Assembly: GCA_002731985.1 (NCBI GenBank)
Contig: PCCT01000094.1
Coordinates: 1 to 10,499, forward strand
DNA length: 10,499 nucleotides
Source: Nitrospinota bacterium
Lineage (GTDB): Bacteria > Nitrospinota > Nitrospinia > Nitrospinales > VA-1
Direction: 5' to 3'
In this document: positions 7,908 to 10,499 of the stretch, one piece after another
Numbering within the stretch: position 1 is the stretch's first letter
How the letters are laid out: every line of letters begins with the position of its first letter
The notes under the pieces: generated by a model
The model's input: only the letters and a program-made list of their open reading frames with translations
Database searches by the model: none
What the model was told of the DNA's origin: nothing
Program-made: the position numbers and the translations under genes

Positions 7908-8469
7908 GGATAAGGTCTTGTTCGATGATTTCGCAAATGATGTGCCCGATGGTAATGTGCACTTCTTGGATACGTGCTGTGTCGTTGGATGGAACTATGA
8001 TGCCTATGTCAACGCAGTTTGTCATGTTCCCGCCGTCATTCCCCATAAACCCTATGGTTTTGACGCCAATATCGCGGGCTTGTTGGAGCGCACGAATTAC
8101 GTTTTTCGAGTTGCCGCTGGTGCTGATTCCAATGATGGCGTCTTTGGAAGTTGCAAGTGCTTCCACCTGACGGGAAAAAACAGTGTCGAATCCGTAATCA
8201 TTACCCAACGCGGTTAACGACGAAGTATCCACCGTTAAGGCAAGGGCTGGAATTGCTTTGCGTTCTTTCTTGAATCGGCCTATAAGTTCAGCGGCGAGGT
8301 GTTGGGAGTCGGCGGCACTGCCTCCATTCCCCATAAGCATCAACTTGCCTCCGTCGGCCAGACAGTCGCGGATGGTTTCAGCGGCTTTGAGAATTTCGGC
8401 CGACAGGGTTTCCGCGACTTGATGTTTCAGGTTGCCACTGGTTTTTAAAAATTGTTTAACTCGTTCCAT
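7891..8469 (-). CDS. gmhA: sedoheptulose 7-phosphate isomerase (phosphoheptose isomerase)
   Basis: Isomerises sedoheptulose 7-phosphate to D-glycero-D-manno-heptose 7-phosphate, the entry step to the heptose pathway. The 192-residue single SIS domain is the usual size. GNGGSAADSQHLAAE (47-61) carries the phosphate-binding serine and H57/E61; Q168 and H176 in RIQEVHITIGH sit near the C-terminus. These four correspond, with a constant 4-residue offset, to the zinc and catalytic residues His61, Glu65, Gln172 and His180 described for GmhA enzymes. STSGNSKNVIRAL (116-128) is the second phosphate-site loop, and the tetrameric fold is expected. The start at ATG 8469 has GGGA about 9 nt upstream. Its 3' end overlaps hldE by 17 nt, fitting two consecutive users of the same intermediates. 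Confidence 0.95.
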   Translation of the reverse strand: MERVKQFLKTSGNLKHQVAETLSAEILKAAETIRDCLADGGKLMLMGNGGSAADSQHLAAELIGRFKKERKAIPALALTVDTSSLTALGNDYGFDTVFSRQVEALATSKDAIIGISTSGNSKNVIRALQQARDIGVKTIGFMGNDGGNMTNCVDIGIIVPSNDTARIQEVHITIGHIICEIIEQDLIHERKI

Positions 8470-8568
8470 TATAAAGTCCCAAGATCATATTGACTAATGT
8501 TGTTTCGGCTCTAGTTTGAGTATTTTTGAGGATAAGTCAACTCAGAATTGGAGTCTGTGTTTTGCGTG

Positions 8569-9051
8569 TCAGATCATTCCTTCTTCCACGAAACTGTAAT
8601 ATTCACTTCCCGCGATGATGATATGATCGACCAGTTTTATTCCGACTATTTCGCCCGTTTTACTCAATCTATGGGTGATCTCAATATCCTGCTGGCTGGG
8701 AGTCGAGTCACCGCTGGGATGATTATGCATGAGTACAAATGAGGCGGCGGAATCCTTAATTGCCGGGATCATGACTTCCCGGGGATGAACAATGCTAGCG
8801 TTCAGGCTTCCTTCGGAAATGGTAATATCCCGTATCACACTCAGTTTTGGATTCAGTAAAACGACCTTGACGATTTCTTTTTTAAGATGGCGCAGGAAAG
8901 GAGAGTAAAGGTCGACAAAATCGCGGGCCGACGGCATTTTTGATTTACTGCCCGAAGACTGAGAGGACATTCGTTTTCCAACTTCCAGAGCCGCTTTAAT
9001 TTGCGCGGCCTTGGCAGACCCAATCTCTTTCATGGCACATAATTCACTCAC
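8569..9051 (-). CDS. radC: RadC/JAB-domain protein, C-terminal part of a disrupted radC
   Basis: This 160-residue frame carries the C-terminal end of the helix-hairpin-helix (KEIGSAKAAQIKAALEVGKR, 8-27) and the complete RadC-type JAB/MPN metallopeptidase-like domain. That domain shows the ligands HPREV (89-93, with E92), HNHPSGD (109-115) and D122, and it ends with the usual DHIIIAGSEYYSF (142-154). RadC's in vivo function is not settled; the old DNA-repair link in E. coli was withdrawn. The only start codon is GTG 9051, which in homologues would be an internal valine, so this is the downstream piece of a gene that continues in another frame. Residues encoded upstream in this same frame (FGDFQKIDQAS) are also RadC-like but are cut off by a TAA at 9088-9090. 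The JAB domain itself is intact. See the upstream piece at 9048-9269. Confidence 0.7.
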   Translation of the reverse strand: MSELCAMKEIGSAKAAQIKAALEVGKRMSSQSSGSKSKMPSARDFVDLYSPFLRHLKKEIVKVVLLNPKLSVIRDITISEGSLNASIVHPREVMIPAIKDSAASFVLMHNHPSGDSTPSQQDIEITHRLSKTGEIVGIKLVDHIIIAGSEYYSFVEEGMI

Positions 9052-9269
9052 CGAAGCCTGGTCGATCTTCTGGAAATCGCCAAACGCTTACAGTGGGTCA
9101 CGGCTCTGGGGTCGAGAGCATTTTTCTTTGCGCTACGGTCGCCCGAGCCGATAAGGATTCCAAGTAACTGAGCGTCGGATAGTTTGTCACTGCCAAATTT
9201 GATAAGTCGTTCGCGGGGTCGTTCACCTTCCGGCCAGTGTTTGATAGAGGATTTGGAGCGGTCAACCAT
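9048..9269 (-). pseudogene. radC: RadC N-terminal fragment, frameshifted
   Basis: This 73-residue frame starts at ATG 9269 and has the conserved RadC N-terminus: IKHWPEGERPRERLIKFG (9-26) followed by LSDAQLLGILIGSG (30-43). After about residue 53 the translation stops resembling RadC, and homology resumes in another frame. A single missing base, for example in the AAA run at 9082-9084, would reconnect the frames and give an ordinary RadC of about 230 residues; a deletion near 9112-9120 plus the TAA at 9088-9090 is an alternative history. The stop TGA overlaps the GTG of the next frame (GTGA), so re-initiation could make a two-piece protein. A sequencing or assembly error cannot be excluded. 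Confidence 0.7.
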
Positions 9270-9364
9270 GCAGTTTGCTCAGGTATTTTTCACATTCAAT
9301 TGCTTTTTAAAATACTACACGGTTGCTCTCGGACCTTCTTCAGTATTACCCATGCAGTTACTTA

Positions 9365-10300
9365 TTATACGTTCAATTGTTCTTTGAAATAATCCATGGT
9401 TGTTTTCAACCCTTCGTCCAGTTTTACTTGGGGTTCCCAGTCCAAATGTTTTCTAGCTTTCCCTATGTTGGGTTGCCGTACTTTTGGGTCATCTTCCGGT
9501 AAGGGAGTATAGATGATTTTACTCTTGCTCCCCGAGGCTTGCAAAATTTTCTCAGCCATCTGCTGGATAGTCATTTCGATGGGATTCCCAATGTTGCACG
9601 GTTCGTTGAGATCGGACATCAGCAATCGGTAAATTCCCTCGATAAGATCTGAGACGTAGCAAAAACTTCGCGTCTGAGATCCATCACCGTAGGCAGTCAG
9701 GTCCTCGCCTGTCAGTGCCTGCTTGAGAAAGTTAGGGATGGCTCTACCGTCATTGATGCGCATGCGCGGACCATAAGTGTTGAAGATGCGCACAATTTTT
9801 GCGTCGATACCATGATAGCGATGGTAAGCCATGGTGATCGCCTCGGCGAAACGTTTTGCTTCGTCATAAACACCACGAGGTCCTACAGGATTGACATTGC
9901 CCCAGTAATCTTCTTCCTGAGGGTGAACCAGGGGGTCCCCATATACTTCCGAAGTTGAGGCGATCAAAAATACGGATTTCTTTTTCTTAGCCAGGCCGAG
10001 GGCATTATGCGTACCGAGTGAACCGACCTTCAATGTTGGAATGGGGTGCTCAAGATAATCAATGGGGCTGGCGGGTGACGCGAAATGCAGGATATAATCC
10101 ACGGGCCCGTCCAGATCAATATATTCGGTAACGTTGTGGTTGATGAATTTAAACCGGTCGCTCTTGGTATGCTCTATATTGTCGAGGGACCCGGTGAGGA
10201 GGTTATCCATGCAGATAACTTCATGGCCTTTTTCCAACAAGTAATCGCATAAATGAGAACCGAGAAATCCGGCACCGCCAGTGACTAGCGTTCTAGGCAT
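9365..10300 (-). CDS. UDP-glucuronate decarboxylase (UDP-xylose synthase family)
   Basis: An extended short-chain dehydrogenase of 311 residues that most closely fits UXS: NAD-dependent oxidation and decarboxylation of UDP-glucuronate to UDP-xylose (or its 4-keto intermediate), supplying a pentose for surface polysaccharide. Visible motifs are TGGAGFLG (7-14), the UXS signature [11 protein letters not shown] (72-82), STSEVYGDP (115-123, with catalytic E118), Y145-K149 in GVYDEAK, NTYGPRM (174-180), NDGRAIPNF (183-191) and [11 protein letters not shown] (209-219). The HFASPASP signature separates it from plain 4-epimerases such as GalE. The ATG at 10300 lies 12 nt after the fmt stop with a purine-rich AGAGAG upstream, so it is probably co-transcribed with fmt. 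The enzyme lacks the long N-terminal membrane extension of animal UXS and should be cytosolic. Confidence 0.92.
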   Translation of the reverse strand: MPRTLVTGGAGFLGSHLCDYLLEKGHEVICMDNLLTGSLDNIEHTKSDRFKFINHNVTEYIDLDGPVDYILHFASPASPIDYLEHPIPTLKVGSLGTHNALGLAKKKKSVFLIASTSEVYGDPLVHPQEEDYWGNVNPVGPRGVYDEAKRFAEAITMAYHRYHGIDAKIVRIFNTYGPRMRINDGRAIPNFLKQALTGEDLTAYGDGSQTRSFCYVSDLIEGIYRLLMSDLNEPCNIGNPIEMTIQQMAEKILQASGSKSKIIYTPLPEDDPKVRQPNIGKARKHLDWEPQVKLDEGLKTTMDYFKEQLNV

Positions 10301-10312
10301 AATTTTCTCTCT

Positions 10313-10499
10313 TTAATAATTGGATATTTTAAGCCGGGCTTCATTAGAAAACCTATCTCCGGAAACTAATTTGTGTCCGGCTAAAAAACTTTTTGCGCTC
10401 ATCCTTTTTTTACCTTCTGGTTGCAACTCGGTGATGGTAATTCTGCCGTCACGAGTTCCGACTTCGATGCCGCGATCAGAAGTACGAATAATACTACCA
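10313..10499 (-). CDS. fmt: methionyl-tRNA formyltransferase, C-terminal end (partial)
   Basis: Only the last 61 residues are inside the window; the gene continues beyond 10499. The reading frame ends with IEVGTRDGRITITELQPEG, then KKRMSAKSFLAGHKL, and a TAA at 10313-10315. The run LQPEGKKRMSA followed by FLxG is the hallmark C-terminus of Fmt, in the tRNA-binding domain that positions initiator Met-tRNA for N-formylation with 10-formyl-tetrahydrofolate. The catalytic N-terminal domain cannot be seen. ArnA-type formyltransferases share the fold, but this C-terminal motif is typical of Fmt. Confidence 0.88.
   Translation of the reverse strand, partial: GSIIRTSDRGIEVGTRDGRITITELQPEGKKRMSAKSFLAGHKLVSGDRFSNEARLKISNY

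Noticed and set aside
8470..8568. Possible minus-strand promoter for gmhA with TTGACT at 8535-8540
   Set aside because: The -35-like box is good, but no acceptable -10 lies 16-18 nt downstream; the only TATAAT overlaps the gmhA start codon.
9270..9364. Inverted repeat AATACT/AGTATT (9311-9316 and 9342-9347) and a 12-codon frame starting with ATG at 9354-9352 between radC and the decarboxylase gene
   Set aside because: The stem is 6 bp with a 25-nt loop and no convincing terminator tail; the 12-codon frame has no ribosome binding site or known relative.

Overview
The window looks like chromosomal DNA from a Gram-negative bacterium. It encodes three of the four enzymes that make ADP-L-glycero-D-manno-heptose, the inner-core sugar of lipopolysaccharide, plus a UDP-glucuronate decarboxylase-type nucleotide-sugar enzyme. 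Together with an archaeal-type (ApgM family) phosphoglycerate mutase homologue and a citramalate synthase next to a lysC aspartokinase, this suggests a deltaproteobacterium-like or Nitrospinota-like lineage. That placement is a weak inference from gene content. I see no phage, IS, CRISPR, tRNA or rRNA genes.

Layout: (1) 10-4139, minus strand: an apgM-like gene, lysC and cimA read in that order and probably form one operon for aspartate-family and isoleucine metabolism. (2) 4140-4392: a divergent intergenic region with a good sigma70-type promoter for the minus-strand operon. (3) 4393-6221, plus strand: an unrecognised 286-residue protein whose stop overlaps the start of hldD. (4) 6222-6437: a convergent intergenic region with AT-rich perfect inverted repeats and a hairpin. 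(5) 6438-10499, minus strand: the 3' end of fmt, then a UDP-glucuronate decarboxylase gene, a radC gene broken into two reading frames, gmhA and hldE (gmhA and hldE overlap by 17 nt).

How the genes work together: GmhA isomerises sedoheptulose 7-phosphate. HldE phosphorylates the product and later adenylylates it. HldD epimerises the ADP-heptose. The GmhB phosphatase step is not encoded in the window. LysC opens the aspartate pathway, while CimA makes citramalate from pyruvate and acetyl-CoA, giving 2-oxobutyrate for isoleucine without threonine.

The most notable observation is that the apgM-family protein is full length but has lost six of the seven metal-binding or nucleophile residues of the phosphoglycerate mutase active site, so it is probably a pseudoenzyme or has a new function. 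Other points of note are a very strong internal Shine-Dalgarno and ATG within lysC that would make a separate regulatory subunit, the disrupted radC, and the unknown gene translationally coupled to hldD.
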